Source: Euborellia annulipes (Eukaryota; Arthropoda; Insecta; Dermaptera; Anisolabididae). From it: a DNA stretch of 64,000 bases. Location: NCBI GenBank assembly GCA_023213315.1, contig JAKCPI010016321.1:1-64000 (forward strand), given 5' to 3'. Made by a program: the position numbers and the translations under genes. Under the pieces are notes generated by a model. It was not told where the DNA came from. It saw only the letters and a program-made list of their open reading frames with translations, and did not search any database. Each line of letters opens with the position of its first letter. The first letter of the stretch is position 1. Below are positions 1 through 11,810 of this stretch, piece after piece.

Positions 1-320
1 AGAGGCCAAAAAGTGCGATTTTTTCATTTAGTGCGTGCGGATGGATGGATGGATGGATGGATGGATGTATGGATGTATGGATGTATGTTATCGTTTTTTT
101 GGCCCACGATTTTTTCCACACCGTTGCACCGATTGAAATGAAATTGAAAACCTACCATTATTTTAACAAAATGAAGCGCTGATTAGTTTTTGGTACATAT
201 CGGCCCACAAACATTAGTACTTTATTTCAGTACTTTTTTAGTTTTTTTCTAAATATCTTGAAAATGACTTAACCAATTTTGATGAAATTTAATATCCTAA
301 TTAAGTACCTGGGGAACAAG
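1..320 (+). repeat. Dispersed repeat R1, 3' part of a copy cut by the window edge
   Basis: The sequence beginning AGAGGCCAAAAAGTGCGATT, with a GGAT/GTAT microsatellite at about 47-88, recurs almost unchanged at 55398-55690 (+) and 61980-62285 (-) inside the arms of the 10-kb palindrome. A copy split by an insertion lies at 25675-25770 and 26925-27010. The copies differ mainly in the number of tetranucleotide units. No coding capacity is seen. The family is not named; it is a high-copy interspersed repeat judged by four copies in 64 kb. Confidence 0.85.
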
Positions 321-349
321 CTTGAGTTGTTTGCCATAAAAGAATTTAG

Positions 350-700
350 TCTTTTTGATTTTAAGTCGATTCTTCCACGTTTTCAGTAGAGGTTGCCATT
401 AATAGTCAAAACATCAAAAATGGAATGCAATAAGGTTATTCCTCTAGTATTAGATGAGAATCGATCGTTATTTTTGATTTTAAGTCGATTCCTCCATGCC
501 TTCAGCAATGGTTACCAATAATAATCGAAACGTCAAAAACCTAATGTAGAATTGTTATTCCTCAAGTATTAGATGAGAATCGATGGCTATTTTTGATTTT
601 AAGTCGATTCCTCCATGTCTTCAGCAATGGTTACAATAATAACCGAAATGTCAAAAATCAAATGTAGAATGGTTATTCCTCAACTATTAAATGAGAATTA
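350..700 (+). repeat. Tandem triplicate, period about 119 bp
   Basis: The string GATTTTAAGTCGATTC starts at about 357, 476 and 595, so three head-to-tail units of ~119 bp follow the R1 copy. Each unit also holds a TATTCCTC..GTATTAGATGAGAATCGAT motif. A single unit of the same family lies next to R1 in the palindrome arms (about 55940-56040 minus; 61660-61750 plus). The triplicate is therefore a local expansion of one internal segment of a longer R1-type element. Confidence 0.8.
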
Positions 701-2415
701 TTTTTGAATTAATGTCAATATGAACTACAAATTGCAAGTGATATCTGATTAATAATAAAGGAACAAACATATTAATATTTCAAATGAATTTGGATAAAGT
801 TTAGCAACGATCCGTTGCAGTTTATTTTTCTTCAAAATGAAATATCAACCACGATTCATGGATCGAAGTCAGAACCACCAGCTGTTTTATTTTCTTCAGA
901 CGCTATCCATTTGGGCCATGGGAATCTCTCATCCTGGAAATAATACATATATATTATCAACAAAAGTGGCAATGGTTGTACGATAGTTAAACTTTATACA
1001 TAGGAGTTTAAAATATTTAAAAATAAATTTATACCTATATTAAATAGTTTATATAAGCTATATTAAACAAATAATTACTAGATTATAAATAGTGCTTTAA
1101 AATAAGAAAAAAATAAAGAAAGAAAACTGTGCCAGTTTTTTTCTTAAATAGCATAAAAAGGAGTAAAATATTTTAAAAACCCTCCCCTCAATTTTTTGAG
1201 TCAATTTCATAACATATAATATATTCCTTAATCACAATATAAAATTTCGTTCTGATAGTTTCATTGGTAGCATGTTTTTGAGCTAAAAGGGTGGAGCAAA
1301 ATTTACTAACACACTCACTCTACACTCCTAACAGACATTTAACAGAAATAATTAATATCACTTAAAATAAAAACTTTTCTATGTTCGCTATACAACGCTT
1401 TATTGTAGACCTGACCAGCGACACCGTGGCCAAATGACTTATGTTACTAGTTGGGGGAGCCAACAAAATATCTTAACTAACTAACTTTGTGTAGACCGAA
1501 AAACCGTAAATTCACTCAATTTTTTTTAGAATATAGAAGCGAAAAAACACTATTTTCATACATCGTATGGTAAAGTAAAAAAATCGTATTAATTAAGATT
1601 ATGTTTGTAGACCGATATAAGAAAAATTAGTCAATACATCCAACAGATAATATTGATTTATTGAATTATTCCCTTCAGTTTGTTTATTTGTTTGTTTTTC
1701 AGTCTAATTTAAAGGAACAATCTCAAATTGCTGCCCTTCCTTCCTAAGTGGCTACGCTTTTAAGTCTTTGTTTATTTGTCAAGTTTTAAGTCACTACTTT
1801 CACATCTTGACCTAGTTTTAGAATGATAAAAAACGACATAAACTCTCTTCTACTTAATTTTATTTTTTTTTTGATAATATACTTACTTATTAAAAAAAAA
1901 AATAATAACACTGATATTTGGTGAAGAGTGTTGCATTCTTCATAATTAATGATATATGGTTTTAAAAATATATAAATTTAAATTTCATCAAAATCAAAAA
2001 TATTTATCAGAAGAATATTTATGGCTCTTATATTCTAACTTTTATTATCCATCAAACCAAATTTCGCAATAATGTTCATAAGAGCTCGAAAAATATTGAA
2101 AAATATATAAATAAAATTGAAAACAAGTCTTCAAGATACAGTAAAAATTCTCCTAATTCGAGTCTCAAGAATAGAAGGCTCCGTCAAATATATTGAATAT
2201 AAGAAAATGCTTTTTTTATTGAAGTGAAACTTCTTTAGCACGTATATCTGGTTGATTTTTTTTTTTACAATAAAGGAAATGACTCAATAGAGGAAATAAT
2301 TTTTTAAAACCCACTAATATTTTGGCAATAAATAAAATTTATTAAATTGGACATTTATTCTTCAATAACTAGAGTGAAAAGATTTTTGCCAGAAGGTGTC
2401 AGAATTTGTATATAT
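701..2415. other. AT-rich intergenic DNA, no gene seen
   Basis: Both strands are densely stopped. Around 1240-1600 there are decayed matches to repeat R2 (ends such as ATCGTATGGTAAAGT and runs of A before 'gaagcgaaaaaacact'). Nothing else is recognisable. Confidence 0.5.
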
Positions 2416-2466
2416 TGAAGGAGACAATAAAAGACTGTGTCTTCCTAATTTAGAATTATAAATTTT
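2416..2466 (+). repeat. Terminal fragment of the hammerhead-hairpin family (HH-A)
   Basis: The segment starting TTGAAGGAGACAATAAAAGA and ending in AATTATAAATTT matches the outer end of the hairpin elements at 54253-54535, 63163-63460 and 22041-22153. Only the outer ~50 bp are present. No ribozyme core and no second arm follow, so this is a solo end or a truncated insertion. Confidence 0.75.
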
Positions 2467-2520
2467 AACGATAGTTATATTAAAAAAGATACATCTTTTA
2501 TTTATTATATATTTCAATAA

Positions 2521-3836
2521 CATCTAAGGCTAAAGAAGTTCCACTTCCCCATTGAGCTTATGTGGAGTGAAGGCTCACATATATTTTTTTCTTTCTTTCT
2601 TGCTTTACCTTAAGTGATATTAGTTTAATTTCATATACAGTATGATTTTATATAGTACTCCGTATAATAATCAAATTATCATTAATGGTACCCCCCTCAT
2701 TACCACGGATTAGCGAGAGACTCTACTGTATTTAAATTAAATAAGCTTTAAGAAAATGTATGTTAATAAATATATCCATTTGTTGTCGTAAATAAAATTA
2801 TATAAATATAAGAGAACAAGAGAAATGTTCAAGTCACATGGTGTGGTTAATTCAAGCTTTAATTTTACTTTTTGTTTGGTATATGTGCGTGCTTTATAAT
2901 TTCACTTGACATGCATAAGAGCGACAATCTCTTTTATCTTAATGTATCTGGCACTATATATATTTTAAAAGTGTTTCGTATAGAAGGAATTGAAATGAAT
3001 ATTAAATATGATAGTCAAGGCTTTTGCTGTTTTTGTTATTTTGGGAAGGAGGAAGTTCCTGTTGTTTTTGACCTTATAGTGCGCGAATAAAATTTATTTC
3101 AATGTTTTCTTATTAGCGGCACATTTTGAGAATCTCAAAATAATATTTACTTTTCATTTCTGTTATACCTACATAAATAATTCAAATTTGCTTTCACATG
3201 TTTTGTACATATTTAAAATCCAAGGCCTGATATAAAAGGGAATATAGATTCTTTAATTCAATTTCAAATTACTATTTTTTAATATAGGTACTTATATTAC
3301 AAAGATTACGTTCAGAGGCAACGAAAAAATAAACTGTTAAGGATCGTTTAATTTAAACCTACAGTCATGCTATATAAAATTACATTCTGATCTATATAGT
3401 AGATGACGACCTATGAGCCGAACCAAATTTCAGCTTACTAGCTGAAGCCGTTAACTGATAAAAATTGTCCAATATCTAAAATCTGCAGATGGTTAGGAGA
3501 TTTAAAAAAATTTTAGTTTTAATTTCAATTTTAAATACGTTTATAATTAATAAAAATAATAAAAATTTATTTTGACTGAGCAAAATTCACATGAATAAAA
3601 ATTAAAGATAAAAGTATTCATTTACTATGAGTTAGGTTTTCTAGGCCATTTGTTTCACGTTAAAAATTAAAAAAAAATAAAAGAGGTTAATTTTTCCAAT
3701 ATATACTATTTACTTTTATCTTTTTTAAAGATCATTCACCTTGCACACCAGAACCACAATCTCTATTAATTATAAATAAAAATTTGTGGGTTTTAGAGAA
3801 ATGATAATCCCGTCTTGTTGTGTTGTCATCTCTTTT
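2521..3836. other. AT-rich intergenic DNA
   Basis: The stretch holds only short open frames, the longest being 72 codons at 2872-3090. That frame has no recognisable domain, no splice context and an ordinary AT-rich composition. No repeat boundary or RNA gene was recognised. Confidence 0.4.
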
Positions 3837-3840
3837 TTAG

Positions 3841-4038
3841 CATGTCGAACATCTGTTAGAATTATTGAATTTTCTGCTTGAAATATCCAATAATCTCCAA
3901 AATTTTAATGGAAATGGTTTGTTTCTAAAACAATATGACGATTTAAAGAGCTTGATCAAATATTGGGGATCGACAAGGAAAAGAAAAGAGAGCAAATCTG
4001 GGAATCGCGAAATCGGAGAGGGTGCGTGCAGTCGATGA
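3841..4038 (+). CDS. Possible terminal coding exon, unrecognised (weak)
   Basis: A pyrimidine-rich acceptor (TCATCTCTTTTTTAG, ending at 3840) is followed by 65 codons open to a TGA at 4036-4038. The deduced segment is amphipathic and leucine-rich at its start (HLLELLNFLLEISN), with a charged tail containing STRKRKESKSGN. The local base composition is less AT-rich than the flanks. I do not recognise the family, and no upstream exon with a matching donor could be identified. The opposite strand has a 104-codon open frame over the same bases, so at least one of the two is chance. It may be a decayed mobile-element exon or simply non-coding. Confidence 0.2.
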   Translation, partial: HVEHLLELLNFLLEISNNLQNFNGNGLFLKQYDDLKSLIKYWGSTRKRKESKSGNREIGEGACSR

Positions 4039-4440
4039 AAAATTACGTCAAAGTTTGCCCTTCTGTTAAAATCAAAGGAATCCACTTTTAAACATTCTGA
4101 ATATGTTGTTAGTAGAGGCGTTTGAATTAGGAAATTTTTTATATTCTCCACCGAGCCGAGGTTTTAAGTTGATTCGAAATTTTTAATTTAAGTATTTTTA
4201 CTTTACGTGATTAGAAATGTCATGAAGATTTACCATCTTAAAAAGCATGTCTGTCTGAATTCCAACACCTACAATAACTCAAAGAAGAAAGGTGGTGGAA
4301 AGTTGTTTCTAGTGTAGGGTGAGCATTTTCAATCGGGAGATTGACCCCCCCACCCCCTATTAACAAAAAAATTTTAAAGTGAATTTAACTTTTAAGGAGC
4401 AATCAGAGATTTTACAAAAAATATTTTTACATTGTATATC

Positions 4441-4560
4441 AGAGGTTCGTCCCCTTAGGAATCGAACCCAAGCGCTAACTAAGCTTTCCAGGCCCTTAGC
4501 CAAACCCTTAAGACAAATCTCTCTCCGATATGCAACATCTATAAGAAATAAAGCAGCAAA
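4441..4560 (-). repeat. tRNA-derived SINE-like fragment with A and B boxes
   Basis: Read on the minus strand, a perfect B-box-like GGTTCGATTCC (4458-4468) lies about 23 bp downstream of TGGCTAAGGG (4493-4502), which fits the RNA polymerase III A box. The body does not fold into a complete cloverleaf by eye, so this is a tRNA-derived SINE or decayed tRNA and not a functional tRNA gene. Confidence 0.45.
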
Positions 4561-4657
4561 TTTTTCAGATGCTTAATCTTTACACTAAAATTTTTAATTT
4601 TTTTCCCGAAAAATATTTAAATGAAAAAAATAAAATGAAACATGAAAATACAATAAA

Positions 4658-4978
4658 AAAGTTTTAATTACTGAAATAATAAATATTTTAGAAAATGTAA
4701 ATATGAGATAATGAATGATTTTTAAATATTCGAAACTTCATTATTTTTTTACCTGAAAGCTGAGCTTATAACTTTTCTTTTAGTGAATTTTATTACTTGA
4801 AAATATTTGTTCACCTTAAAAATTGAAAACCTGGCCAATATTTTTGTAGGATGATTTTCCAATTCTTAGCTTTTAGGTAAAAATATATATGAAATTTCTG
4901 ATTATTTATCCAAATTGTTTTCATATCATATTTACTTTTTCTAAAATATTTATTATTTCAGTAATTAAAACTTTTGAA
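4658..4978. repeat. Small foldback element
   Basis: AAAGTTTTAATTACTGAAAT at the left (from ~4660) returns as its reverse complement ending at ~4976. The arms are about 55 bp and the loop about 205 bp, including a second inner inverted match (ACCTGAAAGCTGAG / CTTAGCTTTTAGGT). There are no open frames. Confidence 0.7.
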
Positions 4979-5114
4979 GTGCTAAATGATTTAAAAAACA
5001 ATATTCTGAAGGAAAAGAACTCATAGATTATTGTGCTATGACATTTTCGCTTCTTTGTCATGGTGGATTACATTATTCTACATTATTAACTATTCTTTTT
5101 TATTGAGAAATATC

Positions 5115-5203
5115 AATAGAATTAGTATATTTTATATGCGGCCCGAGGCATTTGTTTTTTCTTCAAATGCGGCCCGTGTAAGCCAAAAGGTTGGACACCC
5201 CTG
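5115..5203 (-). mobile_element. hAT transposon terminal remnant
   Basis: The sequence ends in GGTTGGACACCCCTG at 5203, the reverse complement of the CAGGGGTGTCCAACC tip common in hAT elements. It is preceded by two 'gcggcccg' repeats typical of such subterminal regions. The other end is not found; the adjacent 5.5-kb foldback starts 3 bp downstream. Confidence 0.5.
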
Positions 5204-5205
5204 TT

Positions 5206-5636
5206 CTAATGTGCTGCCAAGTTCAATATCATCAATTTAATAAATGAGTCAAGAATATAGTAACTTCAATTAAAACGCATGTTTTTCATTTTACTTGTCC
5301 ATCTATATTTATTGATTTCACATTTTTAGTTGAAATTATTTTCCTAAAACTTGGCTTTTACGCATTAAATTATTATTATTATTGTTTGATAGGGCCTCCA
5401 CCTCTCCCTTTTAGCTCTTCCATCCTCTCTTATTATGATCTCATGATATGGTAACTATAATTCGTGACATACATAACAATGCGTAAAAGCCAAGTTTTAG
5501 GAAAATAATTTCAACTAAAAATGTGAAATCAATAAATATAGATGGACAAGTAAAATGAAAAACATGCGTTTTAATTGAAGTTACTATATTCTTGACTCAT
5601 TTATTAAATTGATGATATTGAACTTGGCAGCACATT
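5206..5636. repeat. Outer hairpin of the 5.5-kb foldback (left)
   Basis: AATGTGCTGCCAAGTTCAAT at 5208 is the reverse complement of the sequence ending at 5636. The ~165-bp arms flank a ~105-bp loop containing AGGGCCTCCACCTCTCCC. The loop is in the opposite orientation to the loop of the matching hairpin at 10321-10757, as expected if the whole element is palindromic. Confidence 0.85.
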
Positions 5637-5879
5637 AGATCTCACTACTTTTTTTGGCAAACGGTTTTTATTAATCGAACTTGGCCTTTTTTTACACAAG
5701 TGTTTTTGTTGAGATTTCACTTCTTTTTGTAAGTTGGATGGGAATTTAACCTGCAAGATTCACGCATTTATTTTAAAGGCTGATGAAGATCTTTTTCGAT
5801 TTCTCACTTTATTAGTGATTCAAGTTATTACACTATGTCAAATTTTAGCATTCTAGTGTCGTTGAATTTTCACTATTAG

Positions 5880-7130
5880 TTAATTTAGCTCATAAGTTTC
5901 ACTCCTTCATTTTAGATGCTGAAGAAGGGAAAGTTTCAGTTTTTCGATTTCACCCTTTATTAATGCCTCAAAATCTACTAACATGGCAAATTTTAGCATT
6001 TTATTGCTGTTGAATTTTTACTTGATGAGAATTTATATTATAAACTTCACTCCTTCATTTAAGATGCTGAGGAAGGAAACGTTTTGTTTTTTGATTTTCT
6101 TCTTTATCAAGAAAAGCTCTACCAGTATGTCAAATTTCATCAATCTAGAGTCATTATATGTTAATTTAGCCTATAAATTTCACCCCTTCATTTTATGTTC
6201 TGAGGAAGGGAAAGTTTCGGTTTTTCGATTTCACCTTTTATTAACGCCACAAACTCTACCACCATCTCGAAAATAATGAGAATTTACCGCACAAAATTTA
6301 CCCCCTTCAATTTATGTCCTGAAGAAGGGAAAGTTTCGGTTTTTCGATTTCACCCTTTATTAATGCTCCAAACTCTAACACCATCCCGAAAATGATGATA
6401 ATTTATCGCACAAATTTCACATCTTCATTTTATGTCCTGAAAAAGGAAAAGTTTCGGTTTTGCGATTTCACTCTTTATTAATTTACCAAATTCTACCAAT
6501 ATGCCAAGTTTTAGCATTCTAGGATCATTATAATATTTTCACTGAATGTTAATTTAGTCTATAAATTTCACCCCTTCATTTCGGGCCCCGAAGAAGTGAA
6601 AGTTTCGGAGTTTCAAGTTCCTCTTTAATTAATGTGCCAATCTTTAACAGTATGCCAAATTTCAGCATTCTAGGTTCATTGAATTTTTTAGTATATGTTA
6701 ATAAAGTCTACATATAACTTTAACCCCTTCATTTTAGGTCCTGAAGAAGGGAAACTTTCGTATTTTAGATTTTCCCATTAATTGTACCCCAAACTCTTTC
6801 AAAATGCCAAGTTTTAACATTCTAGGATCAATATATTTTCACTGTATGTTAATTTAGCCTATAAATTTCAGCCCTTCATTTCGGGCCCCGAAGAAGTGAA
6901 AGTTTCGGTGTTTCAAGTTCCTCTTTTATTAATGTGGCAATCTTTACCAGTGTGCCAAATTTCAGCATTATAGGTTCATTGTGTTTTCACTATATGTTAA
7001 TTTAGCCTATAACTTTCACCCCTTCATTTTAGGTCCTGAAGAAGGGAAAGTTTCGATTTTTGGATTTTTCCCATTAATTGTACCCCAAACTCTACCAGCA
7101 TGCCAAATTTCAGCATTCTAGGATCAGCGG
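5880..7130 (+). repeat. Degenerate tandem array, left arm
   Basis: The motif CCTGAAGAAGGGAAAGTTTC and variants recur about every 120-155 bp. Examples are near 5920, 6075, 6200, 6318, 6437, 6590, 6738, 6888 and 7037. Each is preceded by a CACCCCTTCATTTTA-like string and followed by GCCAAATTTCAGCATTCTAG. Some units begin FTPSF-like frames when translated, but no frame stays open. Confidence 0.8.
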
Positions 7131-7391
7131 AAGTACTCTAGAATTTTGATGAGTGAGTGAGTGACGAAAAAGCCTATCTTTGGCTTCTTGTAACTTGGAC
7201 GGTATAAGCAGTAGAAATATGAAATTTTGTAATTTAGTTAAGCTTATGGACCAGTATTGTGGAAAAAAATTTCAGCCATGTAGAGGTTTCCAGTACGAAG
7301 TTACAGAGGCGTCAAAATGGCCTGAGTTGTTTCCTGTAAAGGGTAGTCTGGCAGTGCACACACCCCCGTTCGAATCGAACTTGGCGATCTA

Positions 7392-8189
7392 GATTTTTTC
7401 CCAATTCGTAGAGAGGAATGACGTATCCGAAAAATTTCCCTTATATTTTCAGTCGAATATAAATACTTCAAATTTCCAATAAAATATATTATTATTTGCA
7501 TAAATTTTGAATGAATTTTAGTAATGAAAATTAAGTAAGAATTTTGTATTTTATTTTTGTAAAAAATACATACCAAAAGTCAAATTATAATTGCGATAGT
7601 ACCTATATATTTTAATCACTGCGTTTTCGAAAATGATTATTATCACCAATGGGAATGTGTAGTGTATGTAGAAAATTATGCAAACGTAATTATTATACAT
7701 GATTTTGTCTCGATATATAATTTATATAGAGACATAGACAGCTGTTTAGCGAGAACAGGGGGCACCACGAGAATGCAGCTGTCACCACCCCCCACATGGA
7801 TGGATAAATAAATAATAATTAAAGGGAATTAATTCATATAATTTTGTTCCCAAATTACAAAAGATACTAATAGATGGATAATTTTAAAAGTTTAAATATT
7901 TTTTTTATTTAAAAAATGCCAAAAAACACTTAGAACTACAATTTGAAATTTTAAAGTCGAAAATAAGGAAAAATTTCAGCGGATAGACTTGTTTTGGAAC
8001 AAATAGGAGATGATTGTATTTGTATCAAAATACGTCTACACTTGAGATAAGTAATTGTTAAAAGACCTTTTACTACTCCAATACCAGTACAATGTGTCTC
8101 TAATACTGCAATTTGTTTCGAATCAAAGTCTTAAATATTTGAACTTTTGTAGAAATTTTTTGTCAAACATCTGGGGGCACGGCAGTGCC
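7392..8189. other. Spacer of the 5.5-kb foldback
   Basis: About 800 bp of single-copy AT-rich sequence separate the two arms. It includes a short inverted pair around 7738-7785 (CAGCTGTTTAGC ... TGCAGCTGTCACC) and an A/T-rich tail. No ORF has support. Confidence 0.6.
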
Positions 8190-8454
8190 CCAGCCAAGTT
8201 CGATTCGAACGGGGGTGTGTGCACTGCCAGACTACCCTTTACAGGAAACAACTCAGGCCATTTTGACGCCTCTGTAACTTCGTACTGGAAACCTCTACAT
8301 GGCTGAAATTTTTTTCCATAATACTGGTCCATAAGCTTAACTAAATTACAAAATTTCATATTTCTACTGCTTATACCGTCCAAGTTACAAGAAGCCAAAG
8401 ATAGGCTTTTTCGTCACTCACTCACTCATCAAAATTCTAGAGTACTTCCGCTGA

Positions 8455-10160
8455 TCCTAGAATGCTGAAATTTGGCATGCTGGTAGAGTTTGGGGTACAA
8501 TTAATGGGAAAAATCCAAAAATCGAAACTTTCCCTTCTTCAGGACCTAAAATGAAGGGGTGAAAGTTATAGGCTAAATTAACATATAGTGAAAACACAAT
8601 GAACTTAGAATGCTGAAATTTGGCACACTGGTAAAGATTGGCACATGAATAAAAGAGGAACTTGAAACACCGAAACTTTCACTTCTTCAGGGCCCCAAAT
8701 GAAGGGGTGAAATTTATAGGCTAAATTAACATACAGTGAAAATATATTGATCCTAGAATGTTAAAACTTGGCATGGTGGTAGAGTTTGGGATACAATTTA
8801 TGGGAAACATCCAAAAATCGAAACTTTCCCTTCTTCAGGACCTAAAATGAAGGGGTGAAAGTTATAGACTTAATTAACATATACTAAAAATTCAATGAAC
8901 CTAGAATGCTGAAATTTGGCATACTGGTAAAGATTGGCACATTAATTAAAGAGGAACTTGAAACACCGAAACTTTCACTTCTTCGGGGCCCGAAATGAAG
9001 GGGTGAAATTTATAGACTAAATTAACATACAGTGAAAATATATTGATCCTAGAATGCTAAAACTTGGCATATTAGTAGAATTTGGTAGGTACATTAATAA
9101 AGAATGAAATCGCAAAACCGAAACATTTCCTTCTTCAGGGCATAAAATGAAGTGGGTGAATTTTGATCGATAAATTTTCATTATTTTCAGTATGGTGGTA
9201 GAGTTTGGGGCGTTAATAAAGGGTGAAATCGAAAAACCGAAACTTTCCCTTCTTCAGGACATAAAATGAAGTGGGTGATATTCGTGCGATAAATTTTCAT
9301 TATTTTCGGGATGGTGGTAGAGTTTGGGGCGTTAATAAAGGGTGAAATCGAAAAACCGAAACTTTCCCTTCTTCAGGACATAAAATGAAGTGGTGATATT
9401 CTGTGCGATAAATTTTCATTATTTTCGGGATGGTGGTAGAGTTTGGGGCGTTAATAAAGGGTGAAATCGAAAAACCGAAACTTTCCCTTCTTCAGGACAT
9501 AAAATGAAGGGGAGGGGGGGAGTATTTTTTGTGCGATAAAATTTCATTATTTTCGGGATGGTGGTAGATTTTGGAGCGTTAATAAAGGGTGAAATCGAAA
9601 AACCGAAACTTTGCCTTCTTCAGGGCATAAAATGAAGGGGGGGGGTGTATTTATTTGTGCGATAAAATTTCATTATTTTTGGGATGGTGGTAGATTTTAG
9701 GGCGTTAATAAAAGGTGAAATCGAAGACCGAAAATTTCCCTTCTTCAGAACATAAAATGAATGGGTGAAATTTATAGGCTAAATTAACATATAGTGAAAA
9801 TACAATGACTCTAGAATGATGAAACTTGACATACTGGTAGAGCTTGGCTTAATAAAGAAGAGAATCGAAAAACGAAACGTTTCCTTCCTCAGCATCTTAA
9901 AAGAAGGTGTGAAGTTTATAATATAAATTCTTATCAAGTAAAAATTCAAAGGGTATAAAATGCTAAAATTTGGCATGTTAGTAGATTTTGGGGCATTAAC
10001 AATGGGAGAAATCGAAAAACTGTAACTTTCCCTTAATCAGCATCTAAAATGAAGGAGTGAAACTTATGAGCTAAATTAACTAATAGTGAAAATTCAACGA
10101 CACTAGAATGCTAAAATTTGACATAGTGCAATAACTTGAATCACTAATAAAGTGAGAAAT
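8455..10160 (-). repeat. Degenerate tandem array, right arm
   Basis: This is the inverted counterpart of the 5880-7130 array. GAAACTTTCCCTTCTTCAGG recurs about every 120-180 bp. The portion 9170-9720 contains five closely similar ~120-bp units (GGGTGAAATCGAAAAACCGA), two more than the left arm, so this arm has expanded after the inversion or the left has contracted. Confidence 0.8.
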
Positions 10161-10320
10161 CGAAAAAGATCTTCATCAGCCTTTAAAATAAATGCGTGAA
10201 TCTTGCAGGCTAAATTCCCATCCAACTTACAAAAAGAAGTGAAATCTCAACAAAAACACTTGTGTAAAAAAAGGCCAAGTTCGATTAATAAAATCCGTTT
10301 GCCAAAAAAAGTAGTGAGAT

Positions 10321-10757
10321 CTAATGTGCTGCCAAGTTCAACATCATCAATTTATTAAATGAGTCGAGAATATATTAGTAACTTCAATTAAAACGCATGT
10401 TTTTCATTTCACATGTCCCTCTATATTTTTTATTGATTTCACATTTTTAGTTGAAATTATTTTCCTAAAACTTGGCTTTTACGCATTGTTATGTATGTCA
10501 CGAATTACTAGTTACCATATCATGAGATCTTAATAAGAGAGGATGGAAGGGCTAAAAGGGAGAGGTGGAGGCCCTATCAAACAATAAATAATAATAATTT
10601 AATGCGTAAAAGCCAAGTTTTAGAAAAATAATTTCAACTAAAAATGTGAAATCAATAAAAAATATAGATGGACATGTGAAATGAAAAACATGCGTTTTAA
10701 TTGAAGTTACTAATATATTCTCGACTCATTTAATAAATTGATGATGTTGAACTTGTT
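10321..10757. repeat. Outer hairpin of the 5.5-kb foldback (right)
   Basis: CTAATGTGCTGCCAAGTTCA begins the left stem; the right stem ends with TTGATGATGTTGAACTTG near 10757. After a short gap, a second copy of GGCAAACGGTTTTTATTAAT follows at 10766, so the right boundary is duplicated or broken relative to the left. Confidence 0.8.
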
Positions 10758-10801
10758 ATTCTTGGCAAACGGTTTTTATTAATCGAACTTGGCCTTTTTT
10801 A

Positions 10802-11640
10802 ACCGACTTCAAAAAAGGAGGAGGTTCTCTATTCGATTGAATTTTTTTTTTTTTTTTTTTTTTTTGTGCCTATGTTACCTCATATCTCCGCCAATTGTCA
10901 ACCGATTTTGAAAATTTTTTTTGCATTGGGTCCAGTCTAGCTTCCGATTGGTCCCATTTTTTTTTCGATTTTTTTTCATAGGTATTAGACCTTTTTTATT
11001 AGGTTTGTTTAGACCTAACCTCTTTGTTTATGAACCGATTTCGATGGTTCTTTTTTTATCCGAAAGGGGGTGTCTTAGGGATGGTGTCATATTAATTTGG
11101 TCAAGTTCTGATGATATGATCACTATTAATAACATCACTAAAAAGAGAAAAATAAAAATAATTTTTAAGAAAAAAATAAAAACCGACTTCAAAAAATTAA
11201 ATGCAACAAATAAAAATACACTAAAAGGTATAAAATAATTATTATCTTATTTAGTTACAACTAAACGACGAAATATTAACACGAAATTACTTTTTGAAGT
11301 TGGTGCCAAACATATACCTTTTATGAATCGCACTCGACGGATCTTACTTAGTACGTTTGGCGGGTACGCTCGCTTATAGGTATAGTTTGTTTGGCACCGA
11401 CTTTAAAAAGTAATTTCGTGTTAATATTTCGTCGTTTAGTTGTAACTAAATAAGATAATAATTATTTTATACCTTTTAGTGTATTTTTATATTTGTTGCA
11501 TTTAATTTTTTGAAGTCGGTTTTTTATTTTTTTTCTTAAAAATTTTTATAATTCAATAAAATTTCCAAAAACTATTTAGACCGACAGCTCTAATATTTTC
11601 TTGGTCGTTATGATTTTAATAAATTTTTACTTAAAAAATA
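10802..11640 (+). repeat. ACCGACTTC repeat with an internal hairpin
   Basis: It starts AACCGACTTCAAAAAAGGAG and continues with GGTTCTC, a T-run, and ATGTTACCTCATATCTCCGC. The same family occurs at 54175-54766 (-), 62939-63570 (+) and 19480-19768 (-). Similar ACCGACTTC...GGAGGAGGTT repeats are widespread in insects. No protein is encoded. Positions 11158-11550 form a hairpin described separately. Confidence 0.75.
11158..11550. repeat. Hairpin within the ACCGACTTC repeat
   Basis: AACCGACTTCAAAAAATTAA (11181) is mirrored by the sequence ending GAAGTCGGTT at 11522. The ~145-bp stems share CACTAAAAGGTATAAAATAA and GTTACAACTAAACGACGAAA, with a ~60-bp loop containing GGCGGGTACGCTCGC. A second copy with the same internal structure is at 18799-19230. 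Confidence 0.85.
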
Positions 11641-11810
11641 TGGTTTTTATTCCCTTTTTTCTCAATGGACCATTTATAATAAAATTTAAAACAGTATTTC
11701 CTATTTGGTTCTTTAATATATACTTTATGAAATAACGTAAATATTTTTTGACAAATGGACCAAAATAGAAAAAATACACGTTTCATAAGACATTTGAGCG
11801 CACTTGTCCC

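Larger units (their letters stand above)
5206..10757. mobile_element. 5.5-kb foldback element (large inverted repeat)
   Basis: The left arm (5206-7391) and right arm (about 8190-10757) are inverted copies. CACACCCCCGTTCGAATCGA at the left inner edge (~7359) matches TTCGATTCGAACGGGGGTGTG at the right inner edge (~8197). AGATCTCACTACTTTTTTTG (from 5637) is mirrored at ~10300-10321. Each outer end carries a further ~430-bp hairpin, and each arm is filled with degenerate tandem units. The arms differ in unit number, so the right arm is about 380 bp longer. No transposase is present. The structure fits a non-autonomous foldback transposon, or two inverted insertions of one element. Confidence 0.85.

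Noticed and set aside
5983..6276. 97-codon frame in the tandem array, similar to the minus-strand frame at 9779-9976
   Set aside because: The similarity comes from the inverted arms; frames break in neighbouring units.
8123..8398. 91-codon minus-strand frame shared with 7180-7392
   Set aside because: It is repeat sequence of the 5.5-kb foldback, open by chance; no homology pattern.
10921..11238. 105-codon frame rich in F and K
   Set aside because: It lies in the ACCGACTTC repeat, whose other copies do not keep the frame.
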